Part shown: positions 26,299 through 33,587 of the stretch, piece by piece | Numbering within the stretch: the first letter of the stretch is position 1 | Layout of the letters: each line of letters begins with the position of its first letter | Origin: Leadbetterella sp. | Lineage (GTDB): Bacteria; Bacteroidota; Bacteroidia; Cytophagales; Spirosomataceae | Assembly (NCBI GenBank): GCA_019638185.1 | Contig: JAHBUH010000029.1 | Location: forward strand, 1-52,817 | Direction of reading: 5' to 3' | Length of the DNA stretch: 52,817 nucleotides | Notes under the pieces: model-generated | Seen by the model: only the letters and a program-made list of their open reading frames with translations | Database searches by the model: none | What the model was told of the DNA's origin: nothing | Position numbers and translations under genes: made by a program

Positions 26299-27111
26299 AT
26301 GAAAAAGTTTTTTACTCTTCTCCTTTTATTTGTTACACCGGTCCTCTATGCACAAAAGGTGGACACCCTCTCAGTTCATAGCCCTTCCATGAACAAAGAC
26401 ATTAAAAACGTGGTCATACTTCCCAAAGATTATGACACCGGTAAAACCTACCCCGTGCTCTATCTTCTCCACGGTTATAACGGAAACTACGCCAGCTGGA
26501 CCAAAATTAAGCCTGAGCTGCCCGAAATAGCCTCCCAGGCCGGGATGATCATTGTGTGTCCTGACGGACAGAACAGCTGGTACTGGGACAGCCCCAAAGA
26601 GCCTTCCGTACGCTTTGAAACTTATGTCAGTACGGAACTGGTTAACTATATAGACCAAAATTACAGTAGCCGGCGCGAGCCCGCAGGCCGCGCCATCACC
26701 GGCCTGAGCATGGGCGGACACGGCGGCTTGTGGCTGGGTATCCGCCACCAGGATATCTTCGGAGCCTGCGGATCCATGAGCGGCGGAGTAGACATCCGGC
26801 CGTTTCCGGAAAACTGGGAGATGAAGAAACAGCTGGGAGAATATGCAGAAAATGAATCTGTTTGGGAGGATCACACCGTGATTAACCAACTGCACAAAAT
26901 ACGGGCGGGGAAACTGCAGATCATGATCGACTGCGGTACCGGTGATTTCTTTTACGGAGTTAACAAAGCCCTGCACGAGAAGCTGCTTTATCTCAATATT
27001 CCCCATGACTACCTGGAACGGCCCGGAATTCATAACGGTCCCTACTGGAAAAATGCGGTAGACTACCAGATCCTGTATTTTGCAAAGTTTTTCGGTGCAG
27101 GGAAGCCGTGA
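26299..27111 (+). CDS. Secreted esterase, FrmB/S-formylglutathione hydrolase-like (esterase D family)
   Basis: This alpha/beta hydrolase of the putative-esterase family (about 270 residues) has a signal peptide (MKKFFTLLLLFVTPVLYAQ). Family motifs are YPVLYLLHGYNGNYASW (oxyanion region), the nucleophile elbow G-L-S137-M-G-G, an Asp in MIDCGTGDFF and the catalytic His in GIHNGPYW. Homologues hydrolyse small esters such as acetylated sugars or feruloyl groups in the periplasm. The ATG at 26299 starts exactly at the signal peptide. The in-frame TTG at 26281 would add six residues and lies at the promoter. Confidence 0.93.
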   Translation: MKKFFTLLLLFVTPVLYAQKVDTLSVHSPSMNKDIKNVVILPKDYDTGKTYPVLYLLHGYNGNYASWTKIKPELPEIASQAGMIIVCPDGQNSWYWDSPKEPSVRFETYVSTELVNYIDQNYSSRREPAGRAITGLSMGGHGGLWLGIRHQDIFGACGSMSGGVDIRPFPENWEMKKQLGEYAENESVWEDHTVINQLHKIRAGKLQIMIDCGTGDFFYGVNKALHEKLLYLNIPHDYLERPGIHNGPYWKNAVDYQILYFAKFFGAGKP

Positions 27112-27122
27112 GAGATTAACGG

Positions 27123-27395
27123 CTATTGTATCACTACCGTCCATTCCCGAACCTCCCATCCGGTAATAAGGCCATTTTTAACGTAAGGGTCATTCAGGGC
27201 AAACTTCCGGGCCACTTCCGGGCTATCTCCCTTGAAAATCAGGACCGCGCCATCAGCCGGGTCAGCCAATGCCCCCGCCATAACCAAGTGGCCGTTTTGC
27301 TGAAAATTCTGAGCATGCGCCAGGTGCTCTGCCCGGTAGGCAGTGCGCCTTTCCATGTAATCTGCTACCGTTTTGTAAAACAGGATATAATACAT
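27123..27395 (-). CDS. YciI family protein
   Basis: This 90-residue YCII-related (dimeric ferredoxin-like) protein shows the family pattern: YYILFYKTVADYMERR, then the conserved R..HL motif (RAEHLAHAQNF), GHLVMAGALADPADGAVLIF and the DPYVKNGLITGWEVREW end. Members act on small molecules or serve as binding domains; no specific reaction can be given. It starts 15 bp after the serine hydrolase stop, on the same strand, and is probably co-transcribed with it. Confidence 0.92.
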   Translation of the reverse strand: MYYILFYKTVADYMERRTAYRAEHLAHAQNFQQNGHLVMAGALADPADGAVLIFKGDSPEVARKFALNDPYVKNGLITGWEVREWTVVIQ

Positions 27396-27410
27396 TGCTT
27401 AAAACTTAAA

Positions 27411-28898
27411 TCATTCTACCCGGATACTGTAGGCCTGGATGAGAGCCGGATTTTCCGGCGACAGCGTGAAATGTACCTTCAGGTTAGCCTTCTCCCCTTC
27501 CAGGATGAAAGCCCCGCGCAGGGCATTTTCCGCTACTATCTCGTGCACTTTCCGGATTTTGCCTGCTTTGGCAAAAGCGGCTTCCGCTTCTTCCTTTAAA
27601 AGATCGGTGAAATAATCACTGAAGAAATTCTCGGCAAAAATCCCCGAAGCTTCCGCCTTCTCCCACGTAGGTAACAGTGCCGTAAGCTCCTTTTGCCGCT
27701 GTTTCAGGATAGCCGAAACCGGGAATGCCTTAGGCTGTAACGCTGCCCCCGCCACTACAAAGGGCAGGATCTCGTTATTCAGCAGTGCAGCGCTTCCATA
27801 AGTACCATTGGTCAGGGTCACGATACCTAAACCATACTGGGGCAGGATTTTCCAGTCGGAGCCGTAGCCCGGCAGCCCACCCGAATGCCCCACCATAGTG
27901 ATATTGTCACAGTTCCGGTCCTGGCGCAGCCCGTAGCCGTAATGCGAAACATTCACACAGGCTTCCCCTTTACCGGTAAACCCGCGCCGGTTCAGGCTAT
28001 TAAAATTCCAGGGAAAATGCATTTCACGCAGGGAAGCCTTACTTAATACGGCAGATCCGGGTACTTCCGGCCGGTAAGCCTCCTGGTGAAAGGCCATATA
28101 CTTACAGAAATCTTCGGTAGAAGTAAGAATGCCTCCCATAATACCGTATGCACCGTCACCTTCAATAGGCTGCTCAATAAACTTCTCCCGAATCCAGCGA
28201 TACCCCTTAACCAGCTGCTTTTCCGGCACCCGGGTATAATCCCAGTAAGTATCCTTCATGCCCAGAGGCTTCCAGATGTGCTCTGCTATATACTGCTGGT
28301 ACGACTGTCCGCTAACCTGGGAAATAATATAACCCAGCATGGCAAAGGCCATATTGCTGTATTCATACTGTACGCCCGGTTCGGTGGAAAACGAGATCCC
28401 CTTCCGGAACATGGCCAGCATTTCTTCGGTGGAAATGCCCAGCTGGCGGTCGCCCCACGGGTTATCTTCCGGGAAACCCGCCGAGTGGGTCAGCAGGTGG
28501 CGGAGCGTGATTTCCGGTGAATCCGGCGCATATTTCTGTCCTTTCAGTTCCGGGATGTACTTCGTCACCGGGTCATCCAGCCGGAGCTTCCCGGCATCGC
28601 GCAGCTGCAGGATGGCCACCCCGGCAAAGCTCTTGGACATAGAGGCGATCCGGTAAACCGAACGCCCGTCCGGCTTCTGCCCCGTGGCGTGGTTCATCAC
28701 CCCGTCATAGCGGGCATGTACCACCTTGCCGTCCAGCACCAGCGCGTACGAAACGCTGGATAAATGATTCTTATCCCTGAATTCCCCGAAACGCGCATCC
28801 AGGGCGGGAATAAGCTGGCGGATTCTTTCTTCTGCCGTTTGGGCAAACGCCTCCGTAACGGCAATCACTAAACAGATGACGAGGTTAAGATATTTCAT
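27411..28898 (-). CDS. Serine hydrolase, class C beta-lactamase/PBP-related
   Basis: This exported 495-residue member of the beta-lactamase superfamily carries the SxxK motif as S86-M-S-K89, the tyrosine motif as Y180-S-N182, and the third motif as HSGGLPGYGSDW (the HxG form common in esterase and peptidase members). A C-terminal domain of about 100 residues (from about LLPTWEKAEASGIFA) resembles DUF3471. Most such Bacteroidota proteins are D-amino-acid peptidases or esterases rather than true beta-lactamases. The start at 28898 begins the signal peptide (MKYLNLVICLVIAVTEAFAQ); an upstream in-frame reading crosses the -7 box. Confidence 0.92.
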   Translation of the reverse strand: MKYLNLVICLVIAVTEAFAQTAEERIRQLIPALDARFGEFRDKNHLSSVSYALVLDGKVVHARYDGVMNHATGQKPDGRSVYRIASMSKSFAGVAILQLRDAGKLRLDDPVTKYIPELKGQKYAPDSPEITLRHLLTHSAGFPEDNPWGDRQLGISTEEMLAMFRKGISFSTEPGVQYEYSNMAFAMLGYIISQVSGQSYQQYIAEHIWKPLGMKDTYWDYTRVPEKQLVKGYRWIREKFIEQPIEGDGAYGIMGGILTSTEDFCKYMAFHQEAYRPEVPGSAVLSKASLREMHFPWNFNSLNRRGFTGKGEACVNVSHYGYGLRQDRNCDNITMVGHSGGLPGYGSDWKILPQYGLGIVTLTNGTYGSAALLNNEILPFVVAGAALQPKAFPVSAILKQRQKELTALLPTWEKAEASGIFAENFFSDYFTDLLKEEAEAAFAKAGKIRKVHEIVAENALRGAFILEGEKANLKVHFTLSPENPALIQAYSIRVE

Positions 28899-28915
28899 AG
28901 GATAAGGAATAACAT

Positions 28916-28923
28916 CAAAAATA
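28916..28923 (-). promoter_or_regulatory. -7 promoter box for the serine hydrolase/YciI transcript
   Basis: Minus-strand TATTTTTG (28923-28916) matches TAnnTTTG, 17 bp upstream of the start at 28898. No TTG lies at -33 distance. Confidence 0.5.
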
Positions 28924-28950
28924 CATATAAAAATCAAAACTCAGAGAAAT

Positions 28951-28958
28951 TACATTTG
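28951..28958 (+). promoter_or_regulatory. -7 promoter box for the sulfatase gene
   Basis: TACATTTG matches TAnnTTTG, 46 bp before the ATG at 29005. It is divergent from the box at 28916-28923. Confidence 0.45.
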
Positions 28959-29004
28959 GAATTCGGCCCCTTACCTCCTACTTTTAAATAAAATATTGCC
29001 CGCT

Positions 29005-30411
29005 ATGTTTTATTTCTCCCGTATCCTGATCCTTTTCTGCGGCCTGCTGCTCATCTCTGCTACCAAAGAGCCGCGCACTAATATCATTGTCATCTATTTT
29101 GACGACATGGGAAATGGCGATATCGCCCGTAACGGGGCCATTGGCTATGAAACACCCCATTTTGACCAAATGGCCCGGGAAGGGATGTACTTCTCCCAGT
29201 TCTACTCCCCCCAGGCCGTGTGTACGGCTTCCCGGGCAGGTCTGCTGACCGGTTGCTATCCGAACCGCATCGGTTTTAGCGGAGCCATAGACCATACCGC
29301 ACGGATCGGGTTGAACCCGGCCGAAGAGACCATCGCCGAGCTCCTGAAACAGCAAAACTACGCCACCGCCGCCTACGGCAAATGGCACCTGGGCCATCAC
29401 GCCGAATTCCTGCCCACCCGCCACGGCTTTGATGAATTTTTCGGTATCCCTTACTCGAACGACATGTGGCCTAACCATCCCATCAATAAAAATTACTACC
29501 CCGAGCTTCCCCTTATTGAGAACGACAAAGTGATTGAGCTGAACCCCGACCAGAGCCGGTTTACCACCGAGTTTACCAACCGGGCCACAGGCTTCATTCG
29601 GAAAAACAAGAACAAACCATTCTTCATTTACCTGGCCCACCCCATGCCCCACGTGCCCCTGGCCGTATCTGAAAAATTCAAAGGAAAATCAAAGCAGGGA
29701 CTCTACGGCGATGTGATCATGGAGCTCGACTGGTCTGTAGGCGAAATTCGCCGTGCCCTGAAAGAAACCGGCCTGGATGGAAACACCCTCCTGATAGTGA
29801 CTTCCGATAACGGCCCCTGGCTGAATTACGGTAACCATGCCGGCAGCACCGGCGGATTCAAAGGTGGCAAAGGCAATACCTGGGAAGGAGGCCAGCGCGT
29901 ACCCTGCCTCATGGCATGGAAAAATAAGATCCCGGCCGGCCGGGTCAGCCCGAACCTGGCTTCGGCCATTGACATCCTGCCCACCATTGTGGAAGTCACC
30001 GGGGCCAGATACCCCAAAAGTAAAATCGACGGTGTCAGCCTCATCCCCCTCCTGAAAGGTGATTTCACCCAGGAGCCCCGCAAGAATTTTGTTTACTACT
30101 ACCGGAAAAATAACCTGGAAGCCATCCGTAACGACCGCTGGAAACTGGTTTTTGAGCACCGTGGCCGCCAGTACGAGGGCTTTGCGCCGGGCGATGACGG
30201 TCTTCCCGGAAAAGTAGACGAAAACTTCCTGTTCCCCGGCGGCCTGTATGACCTCCGCCGTGATCCCGGTGAGTACACCGACGTCTCCGCCGCCTACCCC
30301 GGAATCAAAAAACAACTGGAAGCCCAAGCCGACCTCATCCGAAAAGACCTCGGCGATGACCTCCAAAAAATAGAAGGCCAAAACCGCCGCCCCATCGGCC
30401 AACTCCCATAA
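29005..30411 (+). CDS. Sulfatase (arylsulfatase A-type, family S1)
   Basis: This 468-residue exported sulfatase hydrolyses sulfate esters, most likely on glycans. The metal-binding start is IVIYFDDMGNGD and the FGly-forming signature is V-C73-T-A-S-R-A-G-L-L-T-G; C73 must be converted to formylglycine. The rest of the active site is visible: GKWHLGHH, AHPMPHVPL, SDNGPW, and KGGKGNTWEGGQRVP near the C-terminal subdomain. The third position of the signature is Ala rather than the usual Pro, a variant common in this phylum. No sulfatase-maturating enzyme is encoded in the window. The ATG at 29005 starts the signal peptide. Confidence 0.95.
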   Translation: MFYFSRILILFCGLLLISATKEPRTNIIVIYFDDMGNGDIARNGAIGYETPHFDQMAREGMYFSQFYSPQAVCTASRAGLLTGCYPNRIGFSGAIDHTARIGLNPAEETIAELLKQQNYATAAYGKWHLGHHAEFLPTRHGFDEFFGIPYSNDMWPNHPINKNYYPELPLIENDKVIELNPDQSRFTTEFTNRATGFIRKNKNKPFFIYLAHPMPHVPLAVSEKFKGKSKQGLYGDVIMELDWSVGEIRRALKETGLDGNTLLIVTSDNGPWLNYGNHAGSTGGFKGGKGNTWEGGQRVPCLMAWKNKIPAGRVSPNLASAIDILPTIVEVTGARYPKSKIDGVSLIPLLKGDFTQEPRKNFVYYYRKNNLEAIRNDRWKLVFEHRGRQYEGFAPGDDGLPGKVDENFLFPGGLYDLRRDPGEYTDVSAAYPGIKKQLEAQADLIRKDLGDDLQKIEGQNRRPIGQLP

Positions 30412-30490
30412 AAGCTACGGACTCCAGAAAAGACAAAAAGAAATGTAACAATTCCGGAATTTCCGCCTCCAATAGCAAAAACAAAAAATC

Positions 30491-31318
30491 ATGAAAAAGA
30501 TCCTGTTAATGCTATTGACCAGCGTAACCCTGGCCTCCGCCCAGAAATCCTTCCAGGTAGAAATCACCGGCAAAGGTGATCCCGTGCTCCTCTTTCCCGG
30601 GTTCACCTGCCCCGGCGAAGTCTGGAAAGAGACCGTAGATCAGCTGTCCAAAACCCACGAATGCCACATCTTCACCTTTGCCGGTTTCGGTGGAGTGGCG
30701 CCCATTGACACCCCCTGGTTCTCCACGGTAAAAAAAGACGTCATCGCCTACGTAAAGCAGAAAAACCTGAAATCTCCTACCCTGCTCGGGCACAGCATAG
30801 GCGGCACACTGAGCCTCTGGCTGGCCTCGGATGAACCCGGTATGTTCAAGAAGGCTATTGTGGTAGATGGACTCCCCGGGCCCGCAGCGCTCATGGTCCC
30901 TAACTATAAAAAAGGCCAGGTTATGCCTTACGATAACCCCCAGACTAAAAGCATCCTGGAAATGGACGATGCCGCCTTTGGCCAGATGGCCGCACAAACC
31001 GCCCCCTTCATGAGCCTAAACCCGGATAAGCATGCCTTAATTGCGGAATGGGTGCGGCAGGCCGACCGGAAAACCTACGTGTACGGATACATGGATTTCC
31101 TGAATACCGACCTGCGCGACGACCTGGAAAAAATCAAAATCCCAGTAATAGTGATCGGGGCGGCTTCCCCCAGCCGCGAAATGGTGGAACCTAACTATCG
31201 CAAACAATACGAAAAACTCAAAGACGTTAAATTTGAATTTATAGAGAACTCCGCCCATTTCATCATGTTTGACCAGCCCGCCATTTTCCTGGAAAAAATT
31301 GCTGAAAACATCCCCTGA
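30491..31318 (+). CDS. Alpha/beta hydrolase, secreted
   Basis: This 275-residue alpha/beta hydrolase has a signal peptide (MKKILLMLLTSVTLASAQ). The first strand and oxyanion loop read PVLLFPGFTCPGEVW, the nucleophile elbow is G-H-S102-I-G-G, the acid is probably within DDLEKIKIPVIVIGA or just after, and the catalytic His is in ENSAHFIMFDQP. It stands 79 bp after the sulfatase with no obvious promoter between, so it may share its transcript. The substrate is unknown. Confidence 0.92.
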   Translation: MKKILLMLLTSVTLASAQKSFQVEITGKGDPVLLFPGFTCPGEVWKETVDQLSKTHECHIFTFAGFGGVAPIDTPWFSTVKKDVIAYVKQKNLKSPTLLGHSIGGTLSLWLASDEPGMFKKAIVVDGLPGPAALMVPNYKKGQVMPYDNPQTKSILEMDDAAFGQMAAQTAPFMSLNPDKHALIAEWVRQADRKTYVYGYMDFLNTDLRDDLEKIKIPVIVIGAASPSREMVEPNYRKQYEKLKDVKFEFIENSAHFIMFDQPAIFLEKIAENIP

Positions 31319-31330
31319 GTCCGTAAAAAG

Positions 31331-31363
31331 AAAAAGACTGTCCGGAAAGACAGTCTTTTTTTT
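31331..31363. terminator. Bidirectional intrinsic terminator
   Basis: AAAAAGACTGTC (31331-31342) pairs with 31349-31360 around CGGAAA, with T-runs on both strands. It ends the alpha/beta hydrolase on the plus strand and the tRNA-His transcript on the minus strand. Confidence 0.92.
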
Positions 31364-31366
31364 AAG

Positions 31367-31441
31367 GGAGGCTAATGGGGTTCGAACCCACGACCTTCGG
31401 AACCACAATCCGACGCTCTAACCTGCTGAGCTATAACCTCC
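31367..31441 (-). tRNA. tRNA-His (anticodon GTG)
   Basis: The minus strand folds into a complete cloverleaf. It has a 7-bp acceptor stem plus the histidine-specific extra G(-1) opposite C73, a D-arm GCTC/GAGC, an anticodon arm TCGGA-TTGTGGT-TCCGA with anticodon GTG at 31406-31404, and a T-arm GTGGG-TTCGAAC-CCCAT. G(-1) is genome-encoded. The CCA end is not encoded. Confidence 0.95.
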
Positions 31442-31538
31442 GTTTTGGGACTGCAAAAATCGAAAACTTTCTATCAACTACCAAACTTTTTCTCAATAAT
31501 TTCTTCCGGAGGAATCACCTCCCCGAAAGCCGGGGAAT

Positions 31539-31799
31539 TACCGGTCCGCAGGAGAGAATTCCCAAACCCACCCTGGAATCCTCTATACTTCAAAACGCCC
31601 TCAGCTATTAGTCTACTGGAGAGAATTTCGGGATACGTTTCCGAAACCCGATACACGCCAAAACGTCATGAGCCACCGGTCTACCGGAGAGAATTCCCGG
31701 ATACACCCCCCAAACCCGATACACACCAAAACGCCGTCAGCTCCCGGTCTGCAGGAGAAAAATCTCCCAGCCATTGGAATCCTCTGCACTCAGAAATGC
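31539..31799. repeat. Tandem array of four degenerate 67-68-bp units
   Basis: Units run 31539-31605, 31606-31673, 31674-31741 and 31742-about 31799 (the last truncated). Each starts near [AC]CGGTC(T)[AG]C[AC]GGAGAGAATT. Units 2 and 3 agree at about 52 of 68 positions, and both carry AAACCCGATACAC and CCAAAACG. Units 1 and 4 share CCGGTC-GCAGGAGA and TGGAATCCTCT. The unit length is not a multiple of three, so a coding repeat is unlikely. The array fills the 348-bp gap between tRNA-His and rhomboid and runs into the rhomboid stop codon. The preceding part of the gap (31442-31538) shows nothing recognisable. Confidence 0.8.
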
Positions 31800-32413
31800 A
31801 ATGACCCCGCGATCTGCCGGAAGGAAAGCGGTAATGCCCCCGGGTAAACCCACACAATAAACACTACGCCCCAAAGCGCGCCCCACAGGTGGGCCAGATG
31901 GTTTACCCTGTCGGCCTGGCGCTTATCCATATACACGGAATACGCCACGTAAATGATCGCAAAAACCCAGGCCGGAAACTCTACCGGGATAGGGAAGATC
32001 ATGAGCTTCGACAGCGGCATTAAAATAATAGACGCAAAGACCACAGCAGACACACCGCCGGAGGCACCCAGCGAGTTATACCCCGGGTTATTCCGGTGCC
32101 TCACCTGGTCAGGCACATTGGCCACAATGATCCCTATAATGTAGAGACCCATGAAATATATCCCGGCCTGCGCCCCAAACGAGGCCTTAAAAATAGCTTC
32201 CATATTAGACCCGAACATATACAGTACATACATATTCAGCAGCAGGTGCATGTAATCCGCATGGATAAACCCGGAGGTCAGCAGCCGGTAATACTCCTTC
32301 CGCCGGTTTACCGTGTAGGGATTATCGATCATGCGGTGAAGAAAACCGTAATTATTGAATCCGTAGATACTCATAATTACCGTAATGAGAATAATGATCG
32401 TGGTTAAATTCAT
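31790..32413 (-). CDS. Rhomboid family intramembrane serine protease
   Basis: This six-helix rhomboid has 207 residues. Catalytic serine S118 lies in L-G-A-S-G-G-V-S and the catalytic histidine H175 in NHLAHLWGALWG. HADYMHLLLNMYVLYMFGSNME matches the helix 2 HxxxN region (oxyanion stabilisation). Rhomboids cleave single-span membrane proteins within the lipid bilayer. Its start overlaps the end of the polyprenyl synthase gene by 4 bp (ATGA), so it is the second gene of that operon. The last codons lie within the tandem array. Confidence 0.95.
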   Translation of the reverse strand: MNLTTIIILITVIMSIYGFNNYGFLHRMIDNPYTVNRRKEYYRLLTSGFIHADYMHLLLNMYVLYMFGSNMEAIFKASFGAQAGIYFMGLYIIGIIVANVPDQVRHRNNPGYNSLGASGGVSAVVFASIILMPLSKLMIFPIPVEFPAWVFAIIYVAYSVYMDKRQADRVNHLAHLWGALWGVVFIVWVYPGALPLSFRQIAGSLHF

Positions 32414-33381
32414 TTTTTTCGGGTTCTTATCTGATGAATCAGGGTTTGTAAATATTCTTTTTGTTCCGGCCGTGGTACCGCTAAGGCCGCCAGCTCCTCT
32501 TCTGCCCGCTGAAAACAGGCTTCCGCCAGCGCAGTGGCCTCTGTGCGGATATCCAGGGCATCGTAAATGCCTCTGACGCCCTTTACCTTGGCCTCCATGT
32601 CTGCCGCTGACAGCCAGCCGGACAGTTCTACTTCAAAAGCCGTTCCTTCTGACTTCTCCACAGCTCGCAGCAGCAGCCAGGTCTTCTTGTTTTCAATAAT
32701 ATCACCGCCCACCTGCTTGCCAAATACCTCCGGGTCGGCATACACATCCAGGATATCGTCGGTCTGCTGGAAGCCCAGCCCCAGGTTCTCCCCTATGCTG
32801 TACAGCGCCCGGCACGTGGTAGGGTCGGCACCGGCCGCTATCCCCCCCAGCTCCATGGCGAAGCCCACCAGCACCGAAGTCTTCAGCCGGATCATCTCCA
32901 GGTAATCTTCTTTCCTTACTACCTGTTTTTCGGCAAAAAGCATGTCCAGCTGTTGTCCCTCACACACTTCGGCAGCAGTACGGTTAAAACGCAGCAACGC
33001 GGTTTTCAGGTACCTTTCCTCTATCCGGCCCAGGAGCTCATACGCCGCCACCAGCATCACATCGCCTGATAAAATGGCCCGGTTAGTGTCCCAGCGCGTA
33101 TGTACCGTGGCTTTCCCGCGGCGAAGCGGCGCCTGATCCATAATATCGTCATGCATCAGCGTAAAATTATGAAATACCTCTACCGCCATGGCCGGAGGAA
33201 GGGCATTCTGCCAGTTTTCCCTAAACAGGCCGGCACTCATCAGGGTCAGCAAAGGCCGGATGCGCTTTCCCCCCAGCGACATAATGTAGTGGATAGGTTC
33301 ATACAGCTCCGCCGGTGTTTCCCCGTAAACCTGCTTTTCAAACGCCTCTGTCAGAGCTCTTTCAAATTTTTCTACAGCCAT
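32410..33381 (-). CDS. Polyprenyl (farnesyl/geranylgeranyl-type) diphosphate synthase
   Basis: This all-helical trans-prenyltransferase (323 residues) has the first aspartate-rich motif D78-D-I-M-D82, the second motif D208-D-I-L-D212, and the substrate-binding GGKRIRP at 37-43. Residues before the first motif (F73-T-L-M-H) point to a short or medium chain product, but the exact length (C15, C20 or longer) cannot be settled from the sequence. The product would feed quinones, carotenoids or undecaprenyl lipid. It is the first gene of a two-gene operon with rhomboid, with its own -7 box 16 bp upstream. Confidence 0.94.
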   Translation of the reverse strand: MAVEKFERALTEAFEKQVYGETPAELYEPIHYIMSLGGKRIRPLLTLMSAGLFRENWQNALPPAMAVEVFHNFTLMHDDIMDQAPLRRGKATVHTRWDTNRAILSGDVMLVAAYELLGRIEERYLKTALLRFNRTAAEVCEGQQLDMLFAEKQVVRKEDYLEMIRLKTSVLVGFAMELGGIAAGADPTTCRALYSIGENLGLGFQQTDDILDVYADPEVFGKQVGGDIIENKKTWLLLRAVEKSEGTAFEVELSGWLSAADMEAKVKGVRGIYDALDIRTEATALAEACFQRAEEELAALAVPRPEQKEYLQTLIHQIRTRKK

Positions 33382-33397
33382 TCTCCTGAAATTTGTG

Positions 33398-33405
33398 CAA
33401 ATCTA
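33398..33405 (-). promoter_or_regulatory. -7 promoter box for the polyprenyl synthase/rhomboid operon
   Basis: Minus-strand TAGATTTG (33405-33398) matches TAnnTTTG, 16 bp before the ATG at 33381. No TTG lies at -33 distance. The remaining gap to 33587 shows no other element. Confidence 0.5.
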
Positions 33406-33587
33406 GGGCAAAAATCCCGAATATAAAAGGTAGACACTCCTACCGGTTTTCCAGGGAATTACCTCCAATATCACGGAATTCGGGGGTACTATATCCCTTG
33501 ACCATAACCCTGGAATACGCCTTCTTACTCTGGCAGTGTAGCGACCCGGATTTTCAGTTGAAATAGGCAGCAGTAAACGTAAGAAGA

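Noticed and set aside
27411-28898. Antibiotic-resistance beta-lactamase
   Set aside because: The SxxK and YxN motifs are shared with peptidases and esterases. The third motif (HSGG) and the DUF3471-like tail point to an esterase/peptidase-type serine hydrolase.
30450-30461. 12-bp perfect palindrome AATTCCGGAATT before the alpha/beta hydrolase
   Set aside because: It is short and expected to occur by chance at this window size. No second copy or regulator gene supports an operator role.
31539-31799. CRISPR array
   Set aside because: There are no constant short repeats separated by unique spacers. The units diverge along their whole length and no cas genes are present.
31445-31804. 119-codon open frame across the tandem array
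   Set aside because: The apparent peptide repeat (REFP) arises only because two unit lengths add up to a multiple of three. Single units shift the frame, the composition is biased, and the frame starts inside the tRNA flank.
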